Source of the DNA: Ruania albidiflava DSM 18029
GTDB taxonomy: Bacteria > Actinomycetota > Actinomycetes > Actinomycetales > Beutenbergiaceae
Assembly (NCBI RefSeq): GCF_000421225.1
Contig: NZ_ATWL01000007.1
Span: 147,566-211,565, forward strand
Length of the DNA: 64,000 nt
Direction of reading: 5' to 3'
Shown here: piece by piece, positions 19,240 through 33,628 of the stretch
Numbering within the stretch: the stretch's first letter is position 1
Layout of the letters: each line of letters opens with the position of its first letter
The notes under the pieces: model-generated
What the model saw: the letters and a program-made list of their open reading frames with translations, nothing else
The model's database searches: none
Told to the model about the DNA's origin: nothing
Program-made: the position numbers and the translations under genes

Positions 19240-20430
19240 GTGAGTGGACTGCAGATCGGACCCATCGCCGTCGGCACTCCCGTGGTGCTTGCGCCGATGG
19301 CGGGCGTGACCAACGCCCCGTTCCGCCGCCTCTGCCGAGAGGCCGGCGCTGCCGGGCTGCCCGCCGACCGGCCCGACCTCGCCGCGGGACCAGCACCGGC
19401 CGGGCTGTACGTCGCCGAGATGGTCACCTCCCGGGCCCTGGTGGAGCGCACCCCGGAGTCGATGCGGATCATCTCCCACGATGCCGGTGAGGCCGTCCGC
19501 TCGGTGCAGCTCTACGGTGTGGACCCCGCCACTGTGCGCGCTGCCGTGCGGATGCTGGTCACCGAGGACCGCGCCGACCACATCGACCTGAACTTCGGCT
19601 GCCCGGTGGCCAAGGTCACCCGCAAGGGTGGGGGAGCGGTGCTGCCCTGGAAGTCGGACCTGTTCGGCGCCATCATCACCGCTGCCGCTGAGGAGACCCG
19701 CGGCACCGACGTGCCACTGACCATCAAGATGCGGATGGGCATCGACGCTGACCACCTCACCTACCTGGACGCCGCCCGGCACGCCCAGGACGCCGGCGTA
19801 GCCGCGATCGCCCTGCACGCCCGCACCGCCGCCGACTACTACTCCGGCACCGCACACTGGGACGCGATCGCCACGCTGAAGCAGGCGATCACCGAGGTGC
19901 CGGTGCTCGGCAACGGGGACATCTGGTCCGCCGAGGATGCGCTGGCGATGGTCGAACACACCGGCTGCGACGGGGTGGTGGTCGGCCGCGGCTGCCAGGG
20001 CCGGCCGTGGCTGTTCACCGACCTGGTCGCCGCCTTCGCCGGCTCGGACCTGCGGGTGCGACCCGGGCTGGCCGAGGTGGCCGAGGTGATCCGGCGGCAC
20101 GCCCTGCTGATGGTCGAGCACTTCGGCGAAGAGCTCAAGGCACTGCGCGAGCTGCGCAAGCACCTGTCCTGGTACATGAAGGGGTACGTGGTCGGCGGCG
20201 AGGCCCGCCGGCAGCTCGGCCTGGTCAGCACCCTGGCCGAGCTGGACGAGCGGCTCGAGGCACTGGACCTGTCCCAGCCCTATCCGGGTGAGGCTGCGGA
20301 GGGGCCGCGGGGCCGGGCCGGCAGCCCGAAGCGGCCGCACGTGCCCGAGGGCTGGCTGGACTCGCGAGTGATGGATGAGTCCTGGCGGGCCCAGCTCGCC
20401 GAGGCGGAGCTGTCCATCTCCGGCGGCTGA
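19240..20430 (+). CDS. dusB: tRNA-dihydrouridine synthase
   Basis: The 396-residue flavoenzyme reduces uridines in the D-loop of tRNAs. The TIM barrel has VLAPMAGVTNAPFRRLCRE, a QLYGVDP motif, HIDLNFGCPVAKVTRKGGGA with the catalytic Cys, then TIKMRMG, ALHARTAADYYSG and VVVGRGCQGRPW. The C-terminal helical tRNA-binding domain includes RKHLSWYMKGY. The family is Dus of the DusB/NifR3 type. The GTG at 19240 follows GGCAGG. Its start region appears to have displaced the 5' end of the antitoxin gene on the other strand. Confidence 0.92.
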   Translation: MSGLQIGPIAVGTPVVLAPMAGVTNAPFRRLCREAGAAGLPADRPDLAAGPAPAGLYVAEMVTSRALVERTPESMRIISHDAGEAVRSVQLYGVDPATVRAAVRMLVTEDRADHIDLNFGCPVAKVTRKGGGAVLPWKSDLFGAIITAAAEETRGTDVPLTIKMRMGIDADHLTYLDAARHAQDAGVAAIALHARTAADYYSGTAHWDAIATLKQAITEVPVLGNGDIWSAEDALAMVEHTGCDGVVVGRGCQGRPWLFTDLVAAFAGSDLRVRPGLAEVAEVIRRHALLMVEHFGEELKALRELRKHLSWYMKGYVVGGEARRQLGLVSTLAELDERLEALDLSQPYPGEAAEGPRGRAGSPKRPHVPEGWLDSRVMDESWRAQLAEAELSISGG

Positions 20431-20450
20431 GCACACGTCCGGCGCACGTC

Positions 20451-21470
20451 TCAGCCCTGCGGGGCAGCCGCCGTCGAGTCCCGCACGATCAGCTCCGGGG
20501 TGAACAGCATCTCCGTGTGCGGTGCCCCGGTGCCGTCGATCTCGGCGAGGATCGTGCTCACCGCAGCGGTGCTCATCGCGTCCACGCTCTGCCGGATGGT
20601 GGTCAGCGGGGGATCGGTGAACGCGATCAGCGGGGAGTCGTCATAGCCCACCACGGACACCTCGCCCGGCACCGACAGCCCGCGTGACCGCGCCGCCCGG
20701 ATCGCCCCGAGCGCCATGATGTCCGAACCGCAGACGATCGCCGTGTGCCCGGAGGCGAGCAGCTCTGTGGCTGCCGCCTGCCCGCCCTCCACGGTGAACA
20801 GGCTGGTCGCCACGTGCTCGCCCGGGTCGCTCACGCCGAGCCGCTCGCGCAGCGCGGCGGTGAACCCGGCCACCTTGCGCTCGGCCGGAACGAATCGCTG
20901 CGGACCGATCGCCAGCCCGATCCGAGTGTGCCCCTGAGCGACCAGGTGCCGCACCGCCAGGTCCATCGAACCGGCGTCGTCGGAGGAGATGAACGGCGCG
21001 TCCACGCTGGCCGAGTACCCGTTGATCAGCACCATCGGCATCCCGCGGCTGTGCAGCCGTTGATACCGCTCCGGGCTCGCCTCGGAGTCGGCGTGCAACC
21101 CGGAGACGAAGATGATCCCTGCCACGCTGTGATCGAGGAGGATCTGCACGTACTCGTCCTCGGTGGTGCCCCCAGGTGCCTGGGTGCACAACAACGGTGT
21201 GTAACCAGAATGGGTGAGTGCCGCCTCGATCTTCTGCGCGAAGTTCGGGAACACCGGGTTGCTCAGCTCCGGGACCACCAGGCCGATCAGGCCCGCAGAC
21301 TTGCCGCGCAGCTTTTCCGGCCGCTCGTAGCCGAGCATGTCCAGGGCCGCGAGCACCGCTTGCCGGGCCTGTGCGGACACTCCCGGCTTGCCGTTGAGCA
21401 CACGGGAGACCGTCGCGGTGCTGACACCGGCCTGGTCGGCAAGATCGGTGAGCCGAGTGCGTGAGGACAC
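20451..21470 (-). CDS. LacI-family transcriptional regulator of the maltodextrin locus
   Basis: The 339-residue repressor has an N-terminal helix-turn-helix (RLTDLADQAGVSTATVSRVLNGKPGVS). A hinge and a periplasmic-binding-like sensor domain follow (GLIGLVVPELSNPVFPNFAQKIE to the C-terminus), with the dimer motif near GYDDSPLIAFTDPPLTTIRQ. The GTG at 21470 is chosen because GGAGG lies 5 nt upstream, giving VSSRTRLTDL; longer starts lack a ribosome site. It is divergent from malE and probably represses malEFG and perhaps the amylopullulanase, with a maltose-type sugar as inducer. The sugar specificity is inferred from context. Confidence 0.88.
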   Translation of the reverse strand: MSSRTRLTDLADQAGVSTATVSRVLNGKPGVSAQARQAVLAALDMLGYERPEKLRGKSAGLIGLVVPELSNPVFPNFAQKIEAALTHSGYTPLLCTQAPGGTTEDEYVQILLDHSVAGIIFVSGLHADSEASPERYQRLHSRGMPMVLINGYSASVDAPFISSDDAGSMDLAVRHLVAQGHTRIGLAIGPQRFVPAERKVAGFTAALRERLGVSDPGEHVATSLFTVEGGQAAATELLASGHTAIVCGSDIMALGAIRAARSRGLSVPGEVSVVGYDDSPLIAFTDPPLTTIRQSVDAMSTAAVSTILAEIDGTGAPHTEMLFTPELIVRDSTAAAPQG

Positions 21471-21541
21471 GGCGACCTCCTCGTCTGGCGCCCCGCCACC
21501 GACGGTGCCCCTCATTCTGAAAGCGTGATCTGAAAGTTACA

Positions 21542-21578
21542 GCAAGGGCTTGCAGGATGCCAGTCGAGCACTTATCTT
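21542..21578 (+). promoter_or_regulatory. malE promoter with overlapping LacI-type operator
   Basis: TTGCAG (21550-21555) and TATCTT (21573-21578) are separated by 17 nt and form a good -35/-10 pair. The inverted repeat GCAAGGGCTTGC (21542-21553) overlaps the -35 and has the spacing of a LacI-family half-site pair. Binding there would block the promoter. Transcription would start near 21585, leaving a leader with the AGGAGA ribosome site before 21650. Confidence 0.55.
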
Positions 21579-21649
21579 CGGAGTGTCCCGGCCGCAGGAC
21601 GCATCGACGCAGGCGGCCTTCCACCAGTCCCACATCAGGAGAAGAGCGG

Positions 21650-22915
21650 ATGCGACGAAGCATGATGATCACTGCGGCGGCCGGCCTCACGCTGGTGCTC
21701 GCCGCGTGCTCGGGCGGCACGGCCGAGGCGCCCGAGGAACCCGGCAGCGCAGATTCCGACCAGGCCGACGGCGGCGAGGAGCAGGCCTCCGGTTCGCTGA
21801 CCGTCTGGGCCGACGAGCTGCGTGCGGACGCGATCACCGACATCGTCGCCCAGTTCGAGGAGGACAAGGGCGTGGACGTGGAGGTCGTGGAGAAGAACTT
21901 CGACGACATCCGCGAGGAGTTCCTCGCCCAGGCACCCACCGGCGAGGGGCCGGACGTGATCGTCGGCGCGCACGACTGGGCCGGGGAGCTGGTCACCAAC
22001 GGTGTGGTCAGCCCGGTCGAGCTCGGTGCCACCGCTGAGGAGTTCTCCGAGGTCGCGGTGAACGCCTTCACCTACGAGGGTCAGGTCTACGGCGTCCCCT
22101 ACGGCATCGAGAACATCGCCCTGGTGCGCAACAACGACCTGGCCAGCGACACCCCGGACACCTTCGACGACCTGATCGCCCAGGGCGAGGACGCCGACGC
22201 GGAGTACCCGGTGCTGATCCAGGTCGGCGAGGAGGGCGACGCGTACCACATGTACCCGCTGCAGACCTCGTTCGGCGCCCCGGTGTTCGAGACCGACGAG
22301 TCCGGCTCCTACGTGCCCGAGCTGGCCCTCGGCGGGGAGAACGGTGAGGCGTTCGCGGAGTACCTGGGCTCCATCGGTCAGGCCGGTTCGGGTGTGCTGG
22401 ACACTGCGATCACCGGTGACATCGCCAAGGAGGCCTTCGCCAACGGTGAGTCTCCCTACATGATCACCGGGCCGTGGAACATCTCCGCGTTCACCGACGC
22501 TGGGCTGGACATCTCCGTGCTGCCGATCCCCGGCGCGGGCCCGGAGCCGGCGGCGCCGTTCGTGGGCGTGCAGGGCTTCTACGTCTCCTCCTACTCGGAG
22601 AACGCGGTGCTCGCGAACGAGTTCCTGGTGAACTACGCGGCCACTGAGGACGTGCAGATCGCGCTGTACGAGACCGGCGGGCGCATCCCGGCACTGACCG
22701 CAGCGGCCGACGCGCTCGCTGACGACCCGATCGTGGCTGGCTTCGCCGAGGCCGGTGAGGCCGGTGTGCCGATGCCGGCGCTGCCGGAGATTAACGCCGT
22801 CTGGACGTTCTGGGGCACCACGCAGGCGGACATCGTCTCCGGTGCGGCCAGTGATCCGGCAGCAGCCTGGAACACGATGGTGGAGAACATCCAGGGCGCT
22901 ATCGACGCCGCCTGA
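21650..22915 (+). CDS. malE: Maltodextrin ABC transporter substrate-binding lipoprotein
   Basis: The 421-residue protein has a lipoprotein signal (MRRSMMITAAAGLTLVLAAC, lipobox Cys 20). An acidic linker and a MalE-type solute-binding fold follow: LTVWADE, GPDVIVGAHDWAGELV, VYGVPYGIENIALVRNND and PYMITGPWNISAFTDAG. It would capture maltose or maltodextrins at the outer membrane face and deliver them to MalF-MalG. The ATG follows AGGAGAAGAGCGG. The downstream amylopullulanase and GH13 glucosidase support the substrate. It is separated from malF by a strong hairpin, which should raise MalE levels relative to the permeases. Confidence 0.9.
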   Translation: MRRSMMITAAAGLTLVLAACSGGTAEAPEEPGSADSDQADGGEEQASGSLTVWADELRADAITDIVAQFEEDKGVDVEVVEKNFDDIREEFLAQAPTGEGPDVIVGAHDWAGELVTNGVVSPVELGATAEEFSEVAVNAFTYEGQVYGVPYGIENIALVRNNDLASDTPDTFDDLIAQGEDADAEYPVLIQVGEEGDAYHMYPLQTSFGAPVFETDESGSYVPELALGGENGEAFAEYLGSIGQAGSGVLDTAITGDIAKEAFANGESPYMITGPWNISAFTDAGLDISVLPIPGAGPEPAAPFVGVQGFYVSSYSENAVLANEFLVNYAATEDVQIALYETGGRIPALTAAADALADDPIVAGFAEAGEAGVPMPALPEINAVWTFWGTTQADIVSGAASDPAAAWNTMVENIQGAIDAA

Positions 22916-22921
22916 CCACCC

Positions 22922-22956
22922 GCTCGGGAGGGGCGCAGGAAACGCCCCTCCCGAGC
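22922..22956 (+). terminator. Intra-operon hairpin between malE and malF
   Basis: A perfect 14-bp stem (GCTCGGGAGGGGCG at 22922-22935 and CGCCCCTCCCGAGC at 22943-22956, 7-nt loop) starts 7 nt after the malE stop. It is positioned to protect the malE transcript end or to terminate part of the transcription, giving more binding protein than permease. E. coli achieves the same between malE and malF with REP sequences. Confidence 0.65.
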
Positions 22957-23042
22957 AGGCTGGTGACTATTCCCGTGCCGGCGGTGTGCCGGCCCCGGAG
23001 TGCGGCTCCGCGCATCGCGGCGCACCTGGTCCCGGAGGAAAC

Positions 23043-24635
23043 GTGTCCCTACGCACCGAGAACAAGCCCACGTCCACCGTCGACGTCCGCGGCAGCACCT
23101 CCCACGCGCGGGAGATGAACAAGTTCTTCTTCGTCAAGCTCGTGCTGATGGCGCTGGTGAACGCCTTCGGCCTGTTCGTGCTCTACTCCTCCTGGCAGGT
23201 GGGCCACTGGGGGATGCTCGCCGCGATGGTGGTCCTGCTGGTCGTGGTCAACTGGGCCTACTTCTCCAAGCGGATGCTCGCGGCGAAGTTCCTCGTGCCC
23301 GGACTGGTGTTCCTGTGCGTGTACCAGCTGTTCACCATGGCCTACACCGGCTACGTGGCCTTCACCAACTACGGCACCGGCCACATCGGCACCAAAGAAG
23401 CCGCGATCGAGGCGAACCTCGCACAGAACGAGCACCGGGTGGAGGGGACACCGGCCTATCCGCTGGCCGTGGTCAGCAGCGATGATGAGCAGCTGGGCTT
23501 CGCCATCCTCGATGACGGCGCCGTGCTGGTGGGCACGTCCGACTCACCGTTCCAGCCCGCCCCGGAGGCGACTGTGGCCGACGGGGCGATCACCGCTGTC
23601 CCGGGCTACGAGGTGCTCACCTTCGAGGAGATCCTGCAGCAGCAGGAGGAGATCACCACCCTGCGGGTCGGTTTCGGCGATGCGGAGCAGGGCAGCATCC
23701 GCACCCAGACCGGGTCCACCGGGTTCCTCTACCAGCCCTCGCTGAGCTATGACGAGGCCACCGGCGCCCTGACCGACACCACCACCGGTGTGGTGTACCG
23801 GGACAACGGGGAAGGTATGTTCGCCGCCGACGACGGCTCCACCCTGCGGGTGGGCTGGCGGGTGCCCGTCGGGTTCGACAACTTCACCCGGATGTTCACC
23901 GATGCGCGGCTGTCCGGTCCGTTCCTGCAGGTGCTGGTGTGGACCTTCGCCTTCGGCTTCCTGTCCGTGGCCACCACGTTCTTCCTCGGCCTGTTCTTCG
24001 CGATCGTGTTCAACCACCCGCGGGTCCGAGGCCGAAAGGTGATCCGTTCGCTGCTGATCCTGCCCTACGCCTTCCCGGGGTTCCTCTCCGGTCTGGTCTG
24101 GGCCGGGTTGCTGAACCGACGATTCGGGTTCATCAACCAGGTGCTGCTCGGTGGCGCGGAGATTCCGTGGCTGACCGACGCCTGGTTGGCGCGGTTGAGC
24201 GTGATCGGGGTGAACCTCTGGCTGGGGTTCCCGTACATGTTCCTGATCACCACCGGGGCGTTGCAGGCCATCTCCTCGGACATGTACGAGGCGGCGAGGC
24301 TGGACGGCGCCCGGGTGTGGCGGATGTTCCGCTCGATCACTCTGCCGCTGCTGATGATCTCCGTGGCGCCGCTGCTGATCGCCTCGTTCGCATTCAACTT
24401 CAACAACTTCAACCTCATCTACTTCGTCACCGAGGGTGGCCCGAACTTCCCCGGGTCTCCGATCGCGGTGGGCGCCACCGACATCCTCATCTCCATGGTC
24501 TACGCGGTGGCGATCGAGTCCGGTTCCACCCAGTACGGGCTCGCCTCGGCGATGTCGATCCTGATCTTCCTCATGGTCGGGCTGATCTCCTGGCTCGGCT
24601 TCAGACAGACCCGCAAGCTCGAGGAGGTGCTCTGA
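23043..24635 (+). CDS. malF: Maltodextrin ABC transporter permease MalF
   Basis: The 530-residue membrane protein has three N-terminal helices (about residues 28-105). A large extracellular domain follows (about 115-275), equivalent to the P2 loop of MalF that contacts the binding protein. The ABC permease core comes next, with the EAA loop YEAARLDGARVWRMFRSITLP near residue 418. The C-terminal helix ends in FRQTRKLEEVL. The GTG at 23043 is preferred because GGAGG lies 5-6 nt upstream; no in-frame ATG gives a plausible N-terminus before the helices. The stop is followed after one base by malG. Confidence 0.88.
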   Translation: MSLRTENKPTSTVDVRGSTSHAREMNKFFFVKLVLMALVNAFGLFVLYSSWQVGHWGMLAAMVVLLVVVNWAYFSKRMLAAKFLVPGLVFLCVYQLFTMAYTGYVAFTNYGTGHIGTKEAAIEANLAQNEHRVEGTPAYPLAVVSSDDEQLGFAILDDGAVLVGTSDSPFQPAPEATVADGAITAVPGYEVLTFEEILQQQEEITTLRVGFGDAEQGSIRTQTGSTGFLYQPSLSYDEATGALTDTTTGVVYRDNGEGMFAADDGSTLRVGWRVPVGFDNFTRMFTDARLSGPFLQVLVWTFAFGFLSVATTFFLGLFFAIVFNHPRVRGRKVIRSLLILPYAFPGFLSGLVWAGLLNRRFGFINQVLLGGAEIPWLTDAWLARLSVIGVNLWLGFPYMFLITTGALQAISSDMYEAARLDGARVWRMFRSITLPLLMISVAPLLIASFAFNFNNFNLIYFVTEGGPNFPGSPIAVGATDILISMVYAVAIESGSTQYGLASAMSILIFLMVGLISWLGFRQTRKLEEVL

Positions 24636-24636
24636 G

Positions 24637-25512
24637 ATGGCAGTGGTGACCTCTGCGACCGAGGTGCGCGGCAAGCGGTGGTGGCGTGAGGTGGGGTGGC
24701 GCTACCCGGTGGCCGCCGTGGCGATCGTCTACGCCGCGTTCCCGATCGTGTACATCCTGTCCGCATCCCTGTCCGACCGCGGCACGCTCACCGGCTCCAA
24801 CCGGCTGTTCGCCGAGGTCAGCACCAGCCAGTACGAGCAGCTTCTGGCCACGATGTTCCCGACATGGGTTGCGAACACGCTGTTCATCGGGGGCGTGACG
24901 GCGGTGGGTGTGGTGCTCATGGGTGGTGCCGCGGCGTATGCCTTCTCCAGGTTCCGGTTCGCCGGCCGCCGTCAGTGGCTCACCGGCCTGCTGCTGGTGC
25001 AGATGTTCCCGCAGATGCTGGCCTTCGTCGCGATCTTCCTGCTGCTGCTCAGCCTGCGCGACGTGGTGCCGGTGCTCGGCCTGAACTCCCAGGTGGGCTT
25101 GATCGCCGTCTACCTCGGTGGCGCCCTGGGCACGAACACGTTCCTGATGTACGGGTTCTTCAACTCGGTGCCCAAGGAGCTGGACGAGGCGGCCAAGATC
25201 GACGGCGCGGGCCACGCCCGGGTGTTCTTCACCATCATCCTGCGCCTGGCCGCCCCGATCCTGGCCGTGGTCGGGTTGCTGTCCTTCGTGGCCACGTTCT
25301 CCGACTACATCATCGCCGGCATCGTGCTGCAGAGCCAGGACCGGCTGACCGTGGCGGTCGGCCTGTACCAGTTCATCTCCGGCCAGTTCGACGCCCGCTG
25401 GGGCATCTTCGCCGCCGGTGCGGTGATCAGCGCCATCCCGGTGCTGCTGCTGTTCCTGTTCCTGCAGCGCTACATCGTCGGCGGCCTGACCAGCGGTTCG
25501 GTCAAGGGGTGA
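24637..25512 (+). CDS. malG: Maltodextrin ABC transporter permease MalG
   Basis: The 291-residue permease has six hydrophobic segments and the EAA loop DEAAKIDGAGHARVFFTIILRLAAP near residue 185. It ends VGGLTSGSVKG, the typical MalG C-terminus. It pairs with MalF to form the translocation pore. It starts 2 nt after the malF stop. No ATP-binding subunit gene follows, so a shared MsmX/UgpC-like ATPase encoded elsewhere is expected, as in many Gram-positive sugar importers. Confidence 0.9.
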   Translation: MAVVTSATEVRGKRWWREVGWRYPVAAVAIVYAAFPIVYILSASLSDRGTLTGSNRLFAEVSTSQYEQLLATMFPTWVANTLFIGGVTAVGVVLMGGAAAYAFSRFRFAGRRQWLTGLLLVQMFPQMLAFVAIFLLLLSLRDVVPVLGLNSQVGLIAVYLGGALGTNTFLMYGFFNSVPKELDEAAKIDGAGHARVFFTIILRLAAPILAVVGLLSFVATFSDYIIAGIVLQSQDRLTVAVGLYQFISGQFDARWGIFAAGAVISAIPVLLLFLFLQRYIVGGLTSGSVKG

Positions 25513-25636
25513 TCGGCCCAGCCCCAGGTAGGTAGTACCCCGGCCCCGAGGCCGGCACGTCCCACCCCACCGTTGCGCCCAGATGAGACGTTCTGCACCG
25601 CACCGGCGGCTTGTTGCGCCCTGACGAAGGAGTCTG

Positions 25637-31634
<5,998 letters not shown>

Positions 31635-31658
31635 GCACCCCTCGCCCGATCGCCGACC

Positions 31659-31717
31659 GAGGCACTCCTGTGACACGGAGGTACGAGTTTCGCGCCTCCA
31701 TGTCACAGGAGTACCTC
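31659..31717. repeat. 23-bp near-perfect inverted repeat in the amylopullulanase/GH13 convergent gap
   Basis: The arms at 31659-31681 and 31695-31717 match at 21 of 23 positions (core ACTCCTGTGACA / TGTCACAGGAGT) around a 13-nt loop. It sits between two convergent genes and may terminate both. The arm length is well above a normal terminator in this genome. Confidence 0.7.
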
Positions 31718-31734
31718 AGTGTGAGGCCGCCCGC

Positions 31735-33498
31735 CTATACCTGGGGGAGCTGCACCCAGGCGGTGACGTCCGGGGCGAGGACTGCAGCGCCGTCGCCGGA
31801 CCCGGACAGGTCCGCACTGGCGAGCAGCACCTCGGTGCCCTCCGGTAGACGCAGGTCCTGCTCGCCGAGGTTCACCAGCACCAGCACCGACCCGTTCTGG
31901 AAGGCGAGCACCGAGTCGCGTGCGGCACCGGGCAGCCCGTCCACCCAGGCAAGCGAACCCGCACCCAGCTCCCACTCGGCACGCAGCCGCAGCGCGGCCC
32001 GGTACAGCTCCAACGTCGAGCCCGGTTGGTCCATCTGGGCGTCGCGGGCGAAGGAAGCCCAGTCCTCCGGTTGCGGCAACCAGGTGGTGCCGGTGGGGGA
32101 GAAGCCGAACCCGGGGGCGTCGGCCTCCCAGGGCAGCGGCACCCGGCAGCCGTCGCGGCCCTTCTCGGCACCCTCGGTGCGGAAGAACGCAGGGTCCTGA
32201 CGCAGCTGGTCCGGTAGGGCCGTGTGCTCCGGAAGCCCGAGCTCCTCACCCTGGTACAGGTACGCCGAGCCGGGCAGAGCCAGCATCAGCAGCGCCGCAG
32301 CCGATGCCCGGCGCAGCCCGAGCGCCGCATCCGGCTGGGTGTCCTCGGCGCCGATCCCGTTCGGACCCTTGCCGGTCTCGGCCAGCCCCAGCCGGGAGGA
32401 GGCGCGGACCACGTCGTGGTTGGACATCACCCAGGTGGTCGGCGCTCCCACCTCATCACTCGTGGTCAGCCCCCGGGTGATCGAGGCCCGCAGCTCGGAG
32501 GCGTCCCAGCGGGTGCACAAGAAGTCGAAGTTGAAGGCCTGGTGCATCTCGTCCGGGCGGACGTAGCGGGCCAGCGCCTCCGGGGTGTCTGTCCATGCCT
32601 CGGCCACCAGGGCACGGTCGCCGTCATAGTCGGCGAGCACCCGGTGCCAGCGGCGGTACACCTCGTGCACACCGGGCTGGTCCCACATCGGTGCCTGCGG
32701 GCGGTCCCCGGCCTCGACCGAGTCGTCGTCCTGGCCGCCGACCATCGTGGTGTGCCCGCCCCAGTCGGGGAACTCCTGGTCCTTGATCAGCCCGTGCGCC
32801 ACGTCGACGCGGAACCCGTCCACACCGCGGTCCAGCCAGAACCGGAGCACATCGTCGAACTCGGCCCGGACCTCCTCGTTCTCCCAGTTCAGGTCCGGCT
32901 GGTGGGAGTCGAACAGGTGCAGGTACCACTGGCCGAGGGTGCCGTCCGGTTCGGTGATCCGGGTCCAGGCGCGGCCACCGAAGACGCTCTCCCAGTTGGT
33001 GGGCGGCTCCTCGCCGGACTCGCCGCGGCCGTCGCGGAAGATGTACCGGTTGCGCTCGGCCGAGCCCGGGGCAGCGGCCAGGGCGGCCTGGAACCACTCG
33101 TGCTCGTCGGAGGTGTGGTTGGGCACCAGGTCCACGATCACCCGCAGCCCGAGCTCGCGGGCCCGGGCGAGGAGGGCGTCGGCGTCGGCCAGCGTCCCGA
33201 ACCGCGGGTCGACCTGACGGTAGTCGGCCACGTCATAGCCGGCGTCGTGCTGCGGGGAGGTGTAGAACGGGGACAGCCAGATCGCGTCGACGCCAAGCTC
33301 GGCCAGGTGGTGCAACCGAGCGGTGATTCCCGGCAGATCACCGATCCCGTCACCGTCCGCGTCGGCGAAGGAGCGGGGGTAGATCTGGTAGATCACCGCC
33401 GTGCGCCACCACTCGGGATCTGGCCCCGCCGGGCTGTGGATCAGGGTGCTCGTGGTCTCGTCGAGGGTGCCCAGGGGCACAGATGCGGAAACAGTCAC
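31735..33498 (-). CDS. GH13 alpha-glucosidase
   Basis: The 587-residue enzyme lacks a signal peptide, so it acts in the cytoplasm on imported maltodextrins. Catalytic-barrel motifs are WWRTAVIYQIYPRSFAD, DLVPNHTSDEH, GFRVDVAHG (nucleophile Asp), LVAEAWTD (acid Glu) and MSNHDVVR. GSAYLYQGEELGLPEH is typical of oligo-1,6- or alpha-1,4-glucosidases of this family. The exact linkage preference is not decidable. The GTG at 33498 is chosen for fit with relatives; a longer start to 33573 is open but rich in Pro and lacks support. It is convergent with the amylopullulanase and divergent from dgt. Confidence 0.85.
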   Translation of the reverse strand: MTVSASVPLGTLDETTSTLIHSPAGPDPEWWRTAVIYQIYPRSFADADGDGIGDLPGITARLHHLAELGVDAIWLSPFYTSPQHDAGYDVADYRQVDPRFGTLADADALLARARELGLRVIVDLVPNHTSDEHEWFQAALAAAPGSAERNRYIFRDGRGESGEEPPTNWESVFGGRAWTRITEPDGTLGQWYLHLFDSHQPDLNWENEEVRAEFDDVLRFWLDRGVDGFRVDVAHGLIKDQEFPDWGGHTTMVGGQDDDSVEAGDRPQAPMWDQPGVHEVYRRWHRVLADYDGDRALVAEAWTDTPEALARYVRPDEMHQAFNFDFLCTRWDASELRASITRGLTTSDEVGAPTTWVMSNHDVVRASSRLGLAETGKGPNGIGAEDTQPDAALGLRRASAAALLMLALPGSAYLYQGEELGLPEHTALPDQLRQDPAFFRTEGAEKGRDGCRVPLPWEADAPGFGFSPTGTTWLPQPEDWASFARDAQMDQPGSTLELYRAALRLRAEWELGAGSLAWVDGLPGAARDSVLAFQNGSVLVLVNLGEQDLRLPEGTEVLLASADLSGSGDGAAVLAPDVTAWVQLPQV

Positions 33499-33615
33499 CG
33501 CGCCATTCTGGTCATTTCCGGGCGGAACATCAACGGCGCCCGGACGGGACAGCGCCAGAGGCTGCTCGGGCACCTGCGCACGGCACCGCCGCGGGGGCGG
33601 CAGACCCCCACCGTC

Positions 33616-33621
33616 TAGGCT
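33616..33621 (+). promoter_or_regulatory. -10 element of the leaderless dgt promoter
   Basis: TAGGCT ends 7 nt before the GTG at 33629. This spacing selects that GTG, rather than the adjacent GTG at 33632, as the likely start and predicts a transcript with no leader. Confidence 0.5.
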
Positions 33622-33628
33622 GGTGGGC

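Noticed and set aside
18745..20436. A long minus-strand frame across dusB, including GVDYPVTVNPW at its end that looks VapC-like
   Set aside because: Most of it is antisense to dusB. The short C-terminal resemblance is in a different frame from the toxin remnant and may be chance.
33499..33573. A longer N-terminus for the GH13 glucosidase starting at 33573
   Set aside because: The extension is Pro-rich with no ribosome site and no similarity to family N-termini.
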